Positions 39,508 to 49,108 of a DNA stretch of 59,323 nucleotides are shown here, piece by piece. The notes beneath the pieces are model-generated. The model ran no database searches. It saw only the letters and a program-made list of their open reading frames with translations, and had not been told where the DNA came from. This DNA comes from Sutterella wadsworthensis (GTDB taxonomy: Bacteria; Pseudomonadota; Gammaproteobacteria; Burkholderiales; Burkholderiaceae_F): the NCBI RefSeq assembly GCF_003315195.1, contig NZ_QNRV01000019.1, forward strand, positions 1 through 59,323, written 5' to 3'. How positions within the stretch are numbered: position 1 is the stretch's first letter; each line of letters begins with the position of its first letter. Both the position numbers and the translations under genes were made by a program.

Positions 39508-40947
39508 TCAGCGGATACCGGTAGCGGCATAGGCATCTTCAGCAGTCTTTACCACCTTCCGAGCAAGGGCTGCCGTTGGGTCGACGACAATGACTCGACT
39601 GCCGGCAACTTCAAAATCGTCGGATTCATCAAGAATCAACGGCAGTTCGGTGCAGCCCAGAATGAGACAGTTGCAGCCATGAGTCTTTACCAGATATTCA
39701 GCGGCTGAAATCAGATCCTCTCGGCAAATGCCGTTCGTGTAACCAGCTTTCGCTCCCTGAGGTCCGTAAATCGCTGCCATAACACGCTCCTGATGCATAT
39801 CATCAGGCACAAACATCGGTAAGCCCATAGCTTTGGCTTTATCACCATAAATACCTGTCTGCACGGTTCCCGTTGTTGCCAGCAATCCAATTTTGGCGCG
39901 CGTGCCTAGTTTGTTTTGGATTTCATCCAAAGCCGCCTGCTGCATATTGATAAACGGAATCTTGATGAAGCGTTCAAGATATGGCAGGAATGCATGAGCG
40001 GTGTTGCAGGGCACAATCAATGTGCTGCAGCCATCAGCTTCCAGTCGCTGTGCGCAATGAAAAAGTGCAAGCGTCGGGTCTTCACCGCCATTCAAGAGAC
40101 AAGCCGTGCGATCCGGAATCTGAGGATTCTGTTCGACAACCAGCTTGATGTGCTCCTGATCCGTCTTGGCAGGTGTTGCCTTCACAATTTTGTCGTAAAG
40201 GTCCACTGTTGCAGCCGGCCCTAATCCCCCAATCAGTCCAACCTTAAAGGGCTTAGGCCGACGAGCGGGAGTTGAAGCAACGGCCATTTCAGCCGCATCA
40301 GAAAGGAGATCTTCTACGGGCAGACCTTCAGCTCGAAGTTCTTCGACAAAACGAGCCATCTGCGAGCAATTAGGAATCAGCACCTCCGCGCCTTGTGCCA
40401 TGAGTTCATGACCGGCCTTGACGAGGTAGGCTTTAAATGCCGGCGTCAAACCATTGCGGCGCAATCCCTCGCACGGATTTTGGATCTTGGCAAATTCTGC
40501 CTTCATCTCATCGTCGGGAGAAACCCATCTGACCGCTGTACCAAAATGCTCTGCGAAGAATTCCTGCGGCACAGCAGTCCCCAAACAAGCCATTGTCTGG
40601 ATAGTGCCACTTTTCACTTTGTCATCCAATTTTGCCAGCAGCGAAACAATCGGCATTTCCAACTCTTTTCTCAACTCATCAAGAAAAGGTTCACTCTTAA
40701 TGTCAGCCAGCACCGCGGCTTCACAGCCTTGACGCTGAAGATGTTCAAGCGCAATCAGAGCCGTAATCTTGCGGTCTGCGAGCGCTATACACGGTGTGGG
40801 AGCATCGAGCGGAAGCTCTACATTGCTTTCCACCACTTCGACCGGCAGGTCAAGTTTGGCGCCGACACCGATCAGACAAGACTTTATCTTCAAAGCCGGC
40901 AGCGGATTCAGCCCCGAAGTCAAACCAATTTTTTTTCTGCCCATCAT
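39508..40947 (-). CDS. Tandem-domain aspartate/glutamate racemase family protein
   Basis: 479 residues, about twice the normal length. The C-terminal half (about 236-479) is a complete Asp/Glu racemase: GLIGGLGPAATVDLYDKI, first Cys in IVPCNTAHAF, second Cys in LILGCTELPLIL. The N-terminal half (1-230) is a diverged copy with IPNCSQMARF but without a clear second cysteine pair, so it may be structural or inactive. SD AAAGGAG. Preceded by a 13-bp perfect hairpin. May racemise aspartate, glutamate or a related amino acid. Confidence 0.85.
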   Translation of the reverse strand: MMGRKKIGLTSGLNPLPALKIKSCLIGVGAKLDLPVEVVESNVELPLDAPTPCIALADRKITALIALEHLQRQGCEAAVLADIKSEPFLDELRKELEMPIVSLLAKLDDKVKSGTIQTMACLGTAVPQEFFAEHFGTAVRWVSPDDEMKAEFAKIQNPCEGLRRNGLTPAFKAYLVKAGHELMAQGAEVLIPNCSQMARFVEELRAEGLPVEDLLSDAAEMAVASTPARRPKPFKVGLIGGLGPAATVDLYDKIVKATPAKTDQEHIKLVVEQNPQIPDRTACLLNGGEDPTLALFHCAQRLEADGCSTLIVPCNTAHAFLPYLERFIKIPFINMQQAALDEIQNKLGTRAKIGLLATTGTVQTGIYGDKAKAMGLPMFVPDDMHQERVMAAIYGPQGAKAGYTNGICREDLISAAEYLVKTHGCNCLILGCTELPLILDESDDFEVAGSRVIVVDPTAALARKVVKTAEDAYAATGIR

Positions 40948-40964
40948 TCTTCTCCTTTCGCGCA

Positions 40965-40996
40965 GCAGTACGACGAACCACGATTCGTCGTACTGC
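40965..40996 (-). promoter_or_regulatory. Perfect 13-bp hairpin upstream of the racemase gene
   Basis: GCAGTACGACGAA-CCACGA-TTCGTCGTACTGC. No T run on either side, so it is more likely an operator or mRNA structure than an intrinsic terminator. It lies between sbcB and the SD of the racemase. Confidence 0.55.
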
Positions 40997-41035
40997 GCAT
41001 GAACTCAATTGGTACGGAAACGACTTATTTCGTAC

Positions 41036-42559
41036 TCAATCGCTCAGACGGTTCCCAAGTGTTTCACCCCAATCGTAAAGTGCTTCGAGCACTTGTTGAT
41101 GTCTTTCATCATCATAGAGTCCGCTTGCTTGCGCTTCATCGATCTGATCAAAATAATCGGAAAGTTGAAGCATCCCGTCTCGTCCTGACATGACCCGATC
41201 TGCACAGAACTGCTTCCACCGTTCAGTCTCTTCGGCTGAGAGCATTTCAGGCCAGTTCCGTGCGCGGAAGCGGAAGAGCATTTCAGCGAACTTCTGGTCG
41301 TCAAAACGAAATTTTGGAGCTTCCGCAGCGAGACGCTCAGGCATCAAGCTGCGGATCTGAACAAATCGCGCTTTATCTCCACTGCTCGCAAATCCAGAAT
41401 AAAGAGATCGATCAGGATCCACGCTTGGCGCTGCAGCATCGTTAGTGCGCCGTTCTGCAGCCAGTTCCGCAAAAATGGTCTGTACCGCCGGCGCCACAGT
41501 CTTAAGCTTTTGAAGATTAGCGGCAACAACGCCCAGATCAATGCCGTATTTCTGTGCCCGTTCCCGAGAGAGTACTTTGAGATTTGCACAAACAAACGGT
41601 GAAGCATTCGCCTTCAATCGCCGGATCGGCAGCCGCTCAATACTCTGCGCTCGCTCCTTTATCGAAGGAAAGAGCCGCTGCTTGATTTCTTCATAAGAGA
41701 GCGATTGCAATACAGTCGGATCAAAATAGAGATCCCACATCCAACAGTCGTGCTTCTCTTGAAAGAAGCAAGCTACGATCCCCGTACATCCCCGAGCGAT
41801 ACCAAACTTAGGCGTAACCCAGACCACAGGTTTCATATCCGATACTGCTGCTGCCACTTTGGCTGTCGTCCGATTTTCGAAAGCCCAACGCCATAGCTTA
41901 GGCTCCCTCTCCGCCAAAAGTTTCGCCAATCCAATTGTGGCTTCGACGTCAGAAAGCGCATCATGTGCATGACCATGTTCAATCCCGTTGGCCTTTGTCA
42001 AAAACTCCAGCTTGAAGCACACGCCTTTACGACCTTCGGCCTTCGGGTACTTTATTGGATCGATATCTTCCCAACGAGGCCACTTGATGGTGTCTCCGCG
42101 AAGCGCCCATGCAGCACAGACAACAGGAAATAGATCCCATCGGGAACATCCTTTTGCCCAACTATGAGTGTACGGGTCAAGAAAATTGCGCCAGAAGAGG
42201 AAGCGATTGACTTCGTCATCAAACCCCAATGTGTTGTAGCCAATGCTGACGGTTCCAGGAGTATTGAGCCGCTCCCAGATCAAATCTGCAAATTCACTTT
42301 CGCAAACGCCTTTTTCTGCACAGCATTGCGGCGTAATGCCGGTCAACAGACAGCTTTCAGGATTAGGCAACTGATCTTCCGTTGGGCGACAGTAGAAAAT
42401 TTCACCGGTATCACCCGAAAAGGGCGAAAAATCAAGTCTTGTGCGTCGCCCGGCGAATTGCGCCGGTCTGTCCTTGCGCGGATCGACGCCAAAAGTTTCA
42501 TAGTCATACCAATAAAAGGTTGGCTCAACAGATTGGGTGCCCATTGAAGATTGAGTCAT
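41036..42559 (-). CDS. sbcB: Exodeoxyribonuclease I
   Basis: 507 residues from ATG 42559, with AAGGA before it. DEDD exonuclease: FYWYDYETFGVDPRKDRPAQ (motif I), SIGYNTLGFDDEVNRF (motif II), HDALSDVEATIGLAKL (motif III), followed by the SH3-like and helical domains. Degrades ssDNA 3' to 5' in mismatch repair and recombination. Start region overlaps the end of rng on the same strand only if the upstream TTG-type start is used. Confidence 0.95.
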   Translation of the reverse strand: MTQSSMGTQSVEPTFYWYDYETFGVDPRKDRPAQFAGRRTRLDFSPFSGDTGEIFYCRPTEDQLPNPESCLLTGITPQCCAEKGVCESEFADLIWERLNTPGTVSIGYNTLGFDDEVNRFLFWRNFLDPYTHSWAKGCSRWDLFPVVCAAWALRGDTIKWPRWEDIDPIKYPKAEGRKGVCFKLEFLTKANGIEHGHAHDALSDVEATIGLAKLLAEREPKLWRWAFENRTTAKVAAAVSDMKPVVWVTPKFGIARGCTGIVACFFQEKHDCWMWDLYFDPTVLQSLSYEEIKQRLFPSIKERAQSIERLPIRRLKANASPFVCANLKVLSRERAQKYGIDLGVVAANLQKLKTVAPAVQTIFAELAAERRTNDAAAPSVDPDRSLYSGFASSGDKARFVQIRSLMPERLAAEAPKFRFDDQKFAEMLFRFRARNWPEMLSAEETERWKQFCADRVMSGRDGMLQLSDYFDQIDEAQASGLYDDERHQQVLEALYDWGETLGNRLSD

Positions 42560-42578
42560 GATGCTGTCCTTCTTATTT

Positions 42579-44075
42579 TTAAGCGATGATGACATCCCAT
42601 TGCTCCTGCGTATAAACGGATTCCACCTCCAGCAGGATGGGGCGTTCGATCGCCTGCTGCAACAGCTCGAGCGCCTGTGATTCTTCTTCTAGCAGTAAGT
42701 CAATGACGGTTTGGCTTGCCAAAATACGAAATTCCTTCATTTCCTTATAGAGTTTCGCTAAGCGCGTAATTTCGCGCAGAATGTCATAACAAACCGTTCT
42801 CGCTGTCTTAATCTCTCCGCGACCTCCGCAAACAGGACAAGTTTCGCAGAGGGTATGCGCAAGAGATTCACGTGTGCGCTTCCTCGTCATTGCAACGAGA
42901 CCGAGTTCATTGAAGCCGCTCACTGTCATCTTGGTGCGATCGAGTGAAACAGCTCGACGCAATTCGCTCAGCACCGCTTCGCGGTGTTCGTCTTTAGCCA
43001 TGTCAATAAAGTCGACAATGATGATGCCGCCGAGATTGCGTAAACGAAGCTGACGAGCAATAACTTGAGCCGCCTCCAAGTTAGTTTTGAAAACGGTATC
43101 GCTGAAGTCTCGTTTCCCAACATAAGCGCCTGTATTGACATCGATCGTCGACATTGCTTCTGTCTGGTCGAACACAAGGTATCCGCCGCTCTTCAACTCA
43201 ACTCGGCGCCCAAGTGCAAGTTCAATTTCTTCATCAATGTCATACTGTTCGAAAAGCGGTCGCTCACCCTCATAATGATGGAGTTTGTCAACCGCCGCCG
43301 GCACGAAATGCTTGGCAAACTCTAATAAGGCTTCATATTCAGCCTCATCATCAACCTCAATAACAGCTGTCCCTTCATGCACCATATCGCGCAGCGTTCT
43401 TTGAGCTAACGTCAAATCTTGGTACAGCAATGTCGGCTTCTTGACTTCCTGCGCCCGATGACGAATGCCATCCCACAACCGAGCCAGATAAGCCATGTCA
43501 GAAAGGAATTCCTGTTCTGTCGCCCCTTCTTCAGCGCACGTCCGAACGATATAGCCGCCCTTTTCATCCTTTTGCCGAACAGTCGTTGCTAGAGTCCTGA
43601 GTTCTTCCCGCAGAGCCGCGTCCTCAATACGCTGCGAAACTCCAATATGAGAATCGTTGGGGAGATAGACAAGCTTACGGCCAGCAAGTGAAATCGTTGT
43701 TGTCAGCCGTGCGCCTTTGGTACCGATCGGATCCTTAGCCACCTGAACCATCAAACGCTGTCCTTCATGCAGAAGAGACTCTATCGGCTTGAATGTGCCA
43801 GTGTCCGTTCTGGCTCCTTCAATCTCTGCAATGTGCAGAAATGCCGTACGCTCCAGACCAACATCCAGAAATGCACTTTGCATTCCCGGCAGAACGCGAA
43901 CAACCTGTCCCCAGTAAACGTTTCCGACTAACCCGCGAGCGCAGGCACGTTCAATAAAGAGGTCCTGAAGAAGGCCGTCATCTAAAATAGCGACACGCGT
44001 TTCTTCTCTAGAAGTATTGATAAGTATCTGTTCCACAGGACGATGCTCAACTTGCCGTTTGAATAGTGTGCACAT
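42579..44075 (-). CDS. rng: Ribonuclease G
   Basis: 498 residues. N-terminal S1-like domain (RGLVGNVYWGQVVRVLPGMQ), RNase H-like catalytic core with DQTEAMSTIDVNTG and the metal-binding GGIIIVDFIDM, and Zn-link TCPVCGGRG. Family member RNase E/G; the length and lack of a long C-terminal tail fit RNase G, which matures the 16S rRNA 5' end. Start is the only upstream ATG. Confidence 0.95.
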   Translation of the reverse strand: MCTLFKRQVEHRPVEQILINTSREETRVAILDDGLLQDLFIERACARGLVGNVYWGQVVRVLPGMQSAFLDVGLERTAFLHIAEIEGARTDTGTFKPIESLLHEGQRLMVQVAKDPIGTKGARLTTTISLAGRKLVYLPNDSHIGVSQRIEDAALREELRTLATTVRQKDEKGGYIVRTCAEEGATEQEFLSDMAYLARLWDGIRHRAQEVKKPTLLYQDLTLAQRTLRDMVHEGTAVIEVDDEAEYEALLEFAKHFVPAAVDKLHHYEGERPLFEQYDIDEEIELALGRRVELKSGGYLVFDQTEAMSTIDVNTGAYVGKRDFSDTVFKTNLEAAQVIARQLRLRNLGGIIIVDFIDMAKDEHREAVLSELRRAVSLDRTKMTVSGFNELGLVAMTRKRTRESLAHTLCETCPVCGGRGEIKTARTVCYDILREITRLAKLYKEMKEFRILASQTVIDLLLEEESQALELLQQAIERPILLEVESVYTQEQWDVIIA

Positions 44076-44125
44076 TGTAAAGGTCTAATCGTTAGGCAAG
44101 TTCTTGCCCCATTCATCTTACGTTC

Positions 44126-45205
44126 ATGAAATTTCTCATCGTTTCCCTTCGCTATCTTGGTGACTGCCTCTTGGCTGCTGCTTTGGCACCAGCCCTAAAA
44201 GCCCGCTTCCCCGATGCCCAAATCGACATGCTCACCTTTAAGGACAACGCTCCCATTCTGGAAGGCATTCAGGATATTAGTCATGTAATAGGTGTTGAAC
44301 ATCACCCCAATAAGTTTGTACAAGCCTGCAGCCACCTTGCATCTTGGAACAAATACGACTGGGCATTAATTACTATGAATAGTACCTGCACAGTTCTATA
44401 TGGTTACTTTGCAGCAAAGCATCAAGTGATGGTGCGTCCGTATCCATCTCTAGAGGAACTTTGGAAACGAATTCTGATTACAGATCAAATAGATTTTGTC
44501 GGCGGCCAAATCCTTGAACGCACACAACCTCTTCTCGGACCATTTTTCAAGGGAACAGCTCCTCAACTCTGTCCTATTCATCCTGATCGGGAATTATCGA
44601 CCGACCTTCAAGCAAAGTTACATATGCTTGGGTCGTACGTCGTATGCCAATGTAATTCTCGATACCAAGACAAAAATTGGGGCATAGAAAAGTGGATCGA
44701 ACTAGCACACCTGCTTATGACAGCCGGATATGGTATTTGTTTTACAGGAGGACCAGGAGATGTTGACTATCTCCTCAAAATTACTGAAGCGCTTCCTCCC
44801 CAAAAAACCTTCATTGCGGCGAGTCATGCCAGTTTTGGACAGACCTCGCGAATCATCATGGGGGCAGCCGCCTATATTGGCGTTGATACAGCAACCTCTC
44901 ATATTGCTGCAGCTACGGGCATACCTTGTGTGTGTCTTTATGGCCCAACGCCTGTCGATGCATGGGGTCCAGCGCCTAAATGCGGCCAATCAACACCTTA
45001 TTCCAATGATTTAGATATTCAAACAGTAGGCAACGTCACCATTGTGCGACGAGATAACACAGGTATCCCTTGCTCAGGCTGTACTCGACATCTCTGCGCT
45101 CACTACAACCCGCCTCAACTATCACGTTGCATGCAGAGTATTTCTGTAGAGAAAGTTTGGAACGCACTCTGCTGCCATACACCGATAGGCTCTACATTGC
45201 TTTAA
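44126..45205 (+). CDS. Lipopolysaccharide core heptosyltransferase (GT9, WaaQ-like)
   Basis: 359 residues. FLIVSLRYLGDCLLAAALAP and the donor-binding IIMGAAAYIGVDTATSHIAA plus VCLYGPTPVDAWGP are GT9 motifs; the catalytic Asp of LGD is present. A Cys-rich tail (IPCSGCTRHLCAH) resembles WaaQ-type heptosyltransferases. Divergent from rng, convergent with the EamA transporter whose end overlaps it by 14 bp. Confidence 0.87.
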   Translation: MKFLIVSLRYLGDCLLAAALAPALKARFPDAQIDMLTFKDNAPILEGIQDISHVIGVEHHPNKFVQACSHLASWNKYDWALITMNSTCTVLYGYFAAKHQVMVRPYPSLEELWKRILITDQIDFVGGQILERTQPLLGPFFKGTAPQLCPIHPDRELSTDLQAKLHMLGSYVVCQCNSRYQDKNWGIEKWIELAHLLMTAGYGICFTGGPGDVDYLLKITEALPPQKTFIAASHASFGQTSRIIMGAAAYIGVDTATSHIAAATGIPCVCLYGPTPVDAWGPAPKCGQSTPYSNDLDIQTVGNVTIVRRDNTGIPCSGCTRHLCAHYNPPQLSRCMQSISVEKVWNALCCHTPIGSTLL

Positions 45206-46139
45206 TCTCAGTGCGATGAAATACTCGCACTGAAGCAAAAACACCTGCCAAAAGAAGCACCATACCGGCACTCATTAATGTTGTAGGCAAAGCCTGTCGC
45301 ATAATGTGTGCATAGACCACTGCAAAGATCGTTTCAAAAATAATCATTTGACCGCCCAATGCGGGAGTCAATCTGCGACTCATATCATTCCAAAAACAAA
45401 TGGCAAGCCAAGAGCACACGATCCCCAAAAATAATACGCCGATAAAAAAATGTGTCGGCGTAGGTTCCCAGAGTGAAGTTGAGGACTCCGTCATGGCGGC
45501 ATAAACTGCCAAACCGATGGCTGCTGTCGGCAGTGTTGCAGCACCTTGAGCTGCCGTCCAAAACATTGGAGAAATTTTCGGATGCGCAATTAACCAATTC
45601 GCATTGCTGATTGGGTACCAAGTCCAAACCAACAAACTTAAAAATGCATAGAACACACCCAGCCAGAATCCTGCCGGAGGTTCATTGGAATTTGCTAGGA
45701 AGTAACTGAACTCCGTCCAGTTGAGGCAAACCATACCGGCAGCCACCAAGCTGAGTGGGAAGACGAGACTACTCCAGGGTACTCCTGCCCCACACCGCCT
45801 TGCTGAAGAATTTGCCACAATGGCCACACTGATTGGAATTACCGCAGTAAAAGCACCCGCAATCGGCGCGCCAGCCAATTGAACTGCAGAAGCCAACAGC
45901 CAATAGAAAAAAAGATTTCCCACCACGCCTAAGGCAGTAGCGCTAATCCAATCTTTTTTAGAAACTTGAGTCAGATACTTTCCGTTAAAAACCAGAAGTA
46001 CTGCCGAAAAAAGACCAAAAATCGTGTATCTGGCCAGCGCTATCAACATCGGGTCATATGTAGAGAGCCACAGCGGGATGATGTAGACAAGCCCCCACAG
46101 AGCACAAGCGATGATGCCGAAAATGATCCCGATGAACAT
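45192..46139 (-). CDS. EamA/DMT family transporter
   Basis: 315 residues with ten predicted membrane helices in two EamA halves (first FGIIACALWGLVYIIPLWLS, second from about AFLSLLVWTWYPISNANWL). Proton-driven export or import of a small metabolite; substrate unknown. Lies 9 bp after msbA on the same strand and overlaps the convergent GT9 gene. Confidence 0.88.
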   Translation of the reverse strand: MFIGIIFGIIACALWGLVYIIPLWLSTYDPMLIALARYTIFGLFSAVLLVFNGKYLTQVSKKDWISATALGVVGNLFFYWLLASAVQLAGAPIAGAFTAVIPISVAIVANSSARRCGAGVPWSSLVFPLSLVAAGMVCLNWTEFSYFLANSNEPPAGFWLGVFYAFLSLLVWTWYPISNANWLIAHPKISPMFWTAAQGAATLPTAAIGLAVYAAMTESSTSLWEPTPTHFFIGVLFLGIVCSWLAICFWNDMSRRLTPALGGQMIIFETIFAVVYAHIMRQALPTTLMSAGMVLLLAGVFASVRVFHRTEIKAM

Positions 46140-46148
46140 GAAACAGAC

Positions 46149-47912
46149 TCAGTTCTCTTTCGAAAACTGAAGAGTATAAAGATGGTTGTATAACCCGCCT
46201 TTGGCAAGCAACTCTTCATGCGTACCAATTTCGGCGATACCGCCATCCTTCATCACAATAATGCGGTCAGCATTGATGATGGTTGACAAGCGATGTGCAA
46301 CAACAAATGATGTACGTCCCTTAAGGAGCGTATCCAGCGACTTCTGAATGTGCTTTTCACTTTCCGTGTCCAAAGCACTCGTTGCCTCATCCAAAAGTAA
46401 GATGGGTGCGTTCTTAAGAAATGCTCTGGCGATAGAAACACGCTGCCGCTGCCCACCAGACAAATGGTTGCCATTGGGTCCTGCTGGAGAGTCCAACCCT
46501 TCCGGCAGGGTTTTGATGAAATCAGTCAATGCTGCAGCCTCTGCTGCAGCTTCAATTTGCTCCCGAGTCACCTTGTCACGACAGCCATAAGCAATATTGT
46601 TGGCTATTGTGTCATCAAAAATTGTTACATCTTGACTGACAAGGCCTATTTGCTTACGCAAACTCTTGAGAGTGAGCTCACTCTGCGCGATGCCGTCGAA
46701 GTAGATCTCACCTTCAGTAGGAGCCCAGAAGCGAGGAATCAAATTGATGAGGGTCGATTTACCTGCTCCGGACGACCCAACTAATGCAATCATTTCCCCA
46801 GGCTTCACTGATAAAGTGAAATGGCTAATCGTTCTCTTATCCTGATCAGGATAAGCAAAACCCACGTCACAGAACTCTACTGCACCACTATAGTTTTCAA
46901 GCGTCCTTGAACCAGTATCTTTTTCTGGCAGTTCATCAATTACGCGGAAAAGACTTTCTGCCGCCGCGGTCATTGCGGCTGTCGTACCGTTGACACTAGA
47001 GAGTTTGCGGATCGGCGGTAATAAAAGAAGCATTGCAGCCAAAAACGTCGTGAACTCCCCAACCGTAAGCAATCCCATGTTAGCCTGCATCAAGGCGAAC
47101 ACGATAACGATCGATACTCCCGCCATTGAAGCGAATTGAGTGAGCGGTGTTCCTGCGGAGTAAACCTTCTGCGCTTTCAATGTAAGTGACCGCAGTCGTT
47201 CATTGACATCACGGAAACGAGCGATCTCGTAGTCATAACCATCATAGACTTTAACCACCCGCTCACCACTGTAGCTTTCCTGAATTGTGCCGATCAGCTC
47301 GCCAAATGTTTGCTGAGTCTGCATTGTCAAACGCTTGATATGTCGATTCACCCATTTGAGAATTAAGGCAATAACTGGACCAACGATGAAGGTAACTAAT
47401 GTCAGTAACCAGTTATGCCAAAAAAGCACCCCAAGAAGGCAGACGATCTGAATGGAATCACGAATGATGATAGTGAGTACACCTGCTGCATTGGTCAGAG
47501 CTGTGGAAGCTTCATTGATGAACTTAGCCTGCACTTCTGCGCAACGATACTTCATAAAGAGATCATCTCCCCAATGAAGAATCCGCTCGAACATCAGTGT
47601 TCGTAGTTCAAGCATCACCCCCTGAGCAACTCGTACCAAAAGGAACTGACTAAGGTACTGAGTTCCGCCGTGAAGCACTGAAATTCCAAGTAAGGCAACA
47701 GGAGCAAGGTAAACAACCACCGCATCCTGTTGGTAGAAAGCCATGTCTGTCAGCTTGCCAAGCACCAAAGCAATCAAAGAAGACGCTCCACCGCCCGCAA
47801 TCATGGCCAATGCAGCCCCTATGATGTACTTTTTATAGGGTGGAAGATATCGGAACAATCTGAGCAGTTGCGGATTGCCTAATATGGGAATGTACTTAAA
47901 GTTCACTTTCAA
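46149..47912 (-). CDS. msbA: Lipid A export ATP-binding/permease protein
   Basis: 587 residues. Six-helix ABC transmembrane domain (about 20-320) followed by an ABC ATPase: Walker A GSSGAGKST, signature LSGGQRQRVS, Walker B ILLLDEATSALD and H-loop VVAHRLST. Length and surrounding LPS glycosyltransferases fit MsbA, which flips lipid A-core across the inner membrane. Confidence 0.92.
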   Translation of the reverse strand: MKVNFKYIPILGNPQLLRLFRYLPPYKKYIIGAALAMIAGGGASSLIALVLGKLTDMAFYQQDAVVVYLAPVALLGISVLHGGTQYLSQFLLVRVAQGVMLELRTLMFERILHWGDDLFMKYRCAEVQAKFINEASTALTNAAGVLTIIIRDSIQIVCLLGVLFWHNWLLTLVTFIVGPVIALILKWVNRHIKRLTMQTQQTFGELIGTIQESYSGERVVKVYDGYDYEIARFRDVNERLRSLTLKAQKVYSAGTPLTQFASMAGVSIVIVFALMQANMGLLTVGEFTTFLAAMLLLLPPIRKLSSVNGTTAAMTAAAESLFRVIDELPEKDTGSRTLENYSGAVEFCDVGFAYPDQDKRTISHFTLSVKPGEMIALVGSSGAGKSTLINLIPRFWAPTEGEIYFDGIAQSELTLKSLRKQIGLVSQDVTIFDDTIANNIAYGCRDKVTREQIEAAAEAAALTDFIKTLPEGLDSPAGPNGNHLSGGQRQRVSIARAFLKNAPILLLDEATSALDTESEKHIQKSLDTLLKGRTSFVVAHRLSTIINADRIIVMKDGGIAEIGTHEELLAKGGLYNHLYTLQFSKEN

Positions 47913-48001
47913 TACGGCAGGATCAAGACCAATGCGCCATGATACTAGGAAAAGAGTTAATTAACAGCTATCTTTTAATTTTCCAACACTCATGATTTGA
48001 A

Positions 48002-49090
48002 ATGTCCAGTCAAGCATCGTTTACGTCTCGTCATCAGACACCAGCAATCGGTATCGCATGCCACTCACTCAGACTTGATGGGGGTATGGGAAGGTATTCC
48101 CTTGCCTTAGTTAAAGGCCTTAATGAACTAAATATTGAACCAGTAGTTTTTACTAAGAAGATAGATGAGAACGCAACAACTAATTTAAGATTTAAATTGG
48201 AATTAATAAACTGTCGATGGCTGCCAACCAAACTTCGCGACTACTTCTATAATTACCGAGTAGAAAAAATATCTAAAAAATACAATTTAGATGGAATTAT
48301 TTCATGCAACAGATATCCCAGAGCCAGTATTTGCATCTGTGGCGGAACGCATAAGGGGTATCTAAATGCCATAAAAAGAAGACCATCTTTTTTTGATAGG
48401 AAAATGATCAGTCTCGAAGAAACATTTTACCAAAGAGGTCAATTAATTGTTGCTCACTCCAACGGAATGGCTGATGAAGTTCACAATCTTTATAATATAC
48501 CTACATCTAAAATAACTACGATTTACGCACCATTCGACACGTCAAAATTCAATAATTCACCCGTAAACCAATCGGATCGCTTAAATTTCTTCCATCTCAA
48601 CGGGATTCCAGAAAAGAATACTGCATTTTTAATTCCATCAGCTGGCAACCATTATGTTAAAGGCTTAGATTTTCTCGTAAAATTTTTCAACCAAACTGAC
48701 TTACCTATATCATTAATAGTAGCCGGGCGGCCAATAAAGGCTTCTAGAAACGTTTTCTATATAGGTTTTCGGCATGATATGGAAGTGATTTATAAATTTG
48801 TAGATTATCTCATTTTATCATCTCGATACGAAGCCTTCGGGATGGTTGCTATTGAGAGTATATTAAGTGGCACTCCCGTTATCCTATCAAAAAATATATT
48901 TTCCAATGAAATAATCCACCCTGAAGCCAAAATATTATTTGATGGATTGAACGAAAGATCTCTTGAAACAGCCATTACTGCAGCCATTCAGCATAAACAC
49001 AAACTCAACAATCCATTGCAATATATTTTATCTCCGGACACCGAAGAAGAACATGTAATTAAAATTCTTCAAGCAGCTCACCTCTTTTAA
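48002..49090 (+). CDS. Glycosyltransferase family 4 (LPS core, WaaG-like)
   Basis: 362 residues, GT-B fold. GGMGRYSLALVKGLNELNIE at the N-terminus and SSRYEAFGMVAIESILSGTP (E-x7-E) near 275-294 define GT4. Likely adds glucose or a similar sugar to the inner core heptose. Strongly AT-rich compared with msbA and the following GT9, so probably transferred. Divergent from msbA; 18 bp before the next GT9 gene. Confidence 0.85.
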   Translation: MSSQASFTSRHQTPAIGIACHSLRLDGGMGRYSLALVKGLNELNIEPVVFTKKIDENATTNLRFKLELINCRWLPTKLRDYFYNYRVEKISKKYNLDGIISCNRYPRASICICGGTHKGYLNAIKRRPSFFDRKMISLEETFYQRGQLIVAHSNGMADEVHNLYNIPTSKITTIYAPFDTSKFNNSPVNQSDRLNFFHLNGIPEKNTAFLIPSAGNHYVKGLDFLVKFFNQTDLPISLIVAGRPIKASRNVFYIGFRHDMEVIYKFVDYLILSSRYEAFGMVAIESILSGTPVILSKNIFSNEIIHPEAKILFDGLNERSLETAITAAIQHKHKLNNPLQYILSPDTEEEHVIKILQAAHLF

Positions 49091-49108
49091 TTCTCGTCTA
49101 ACATCTCG

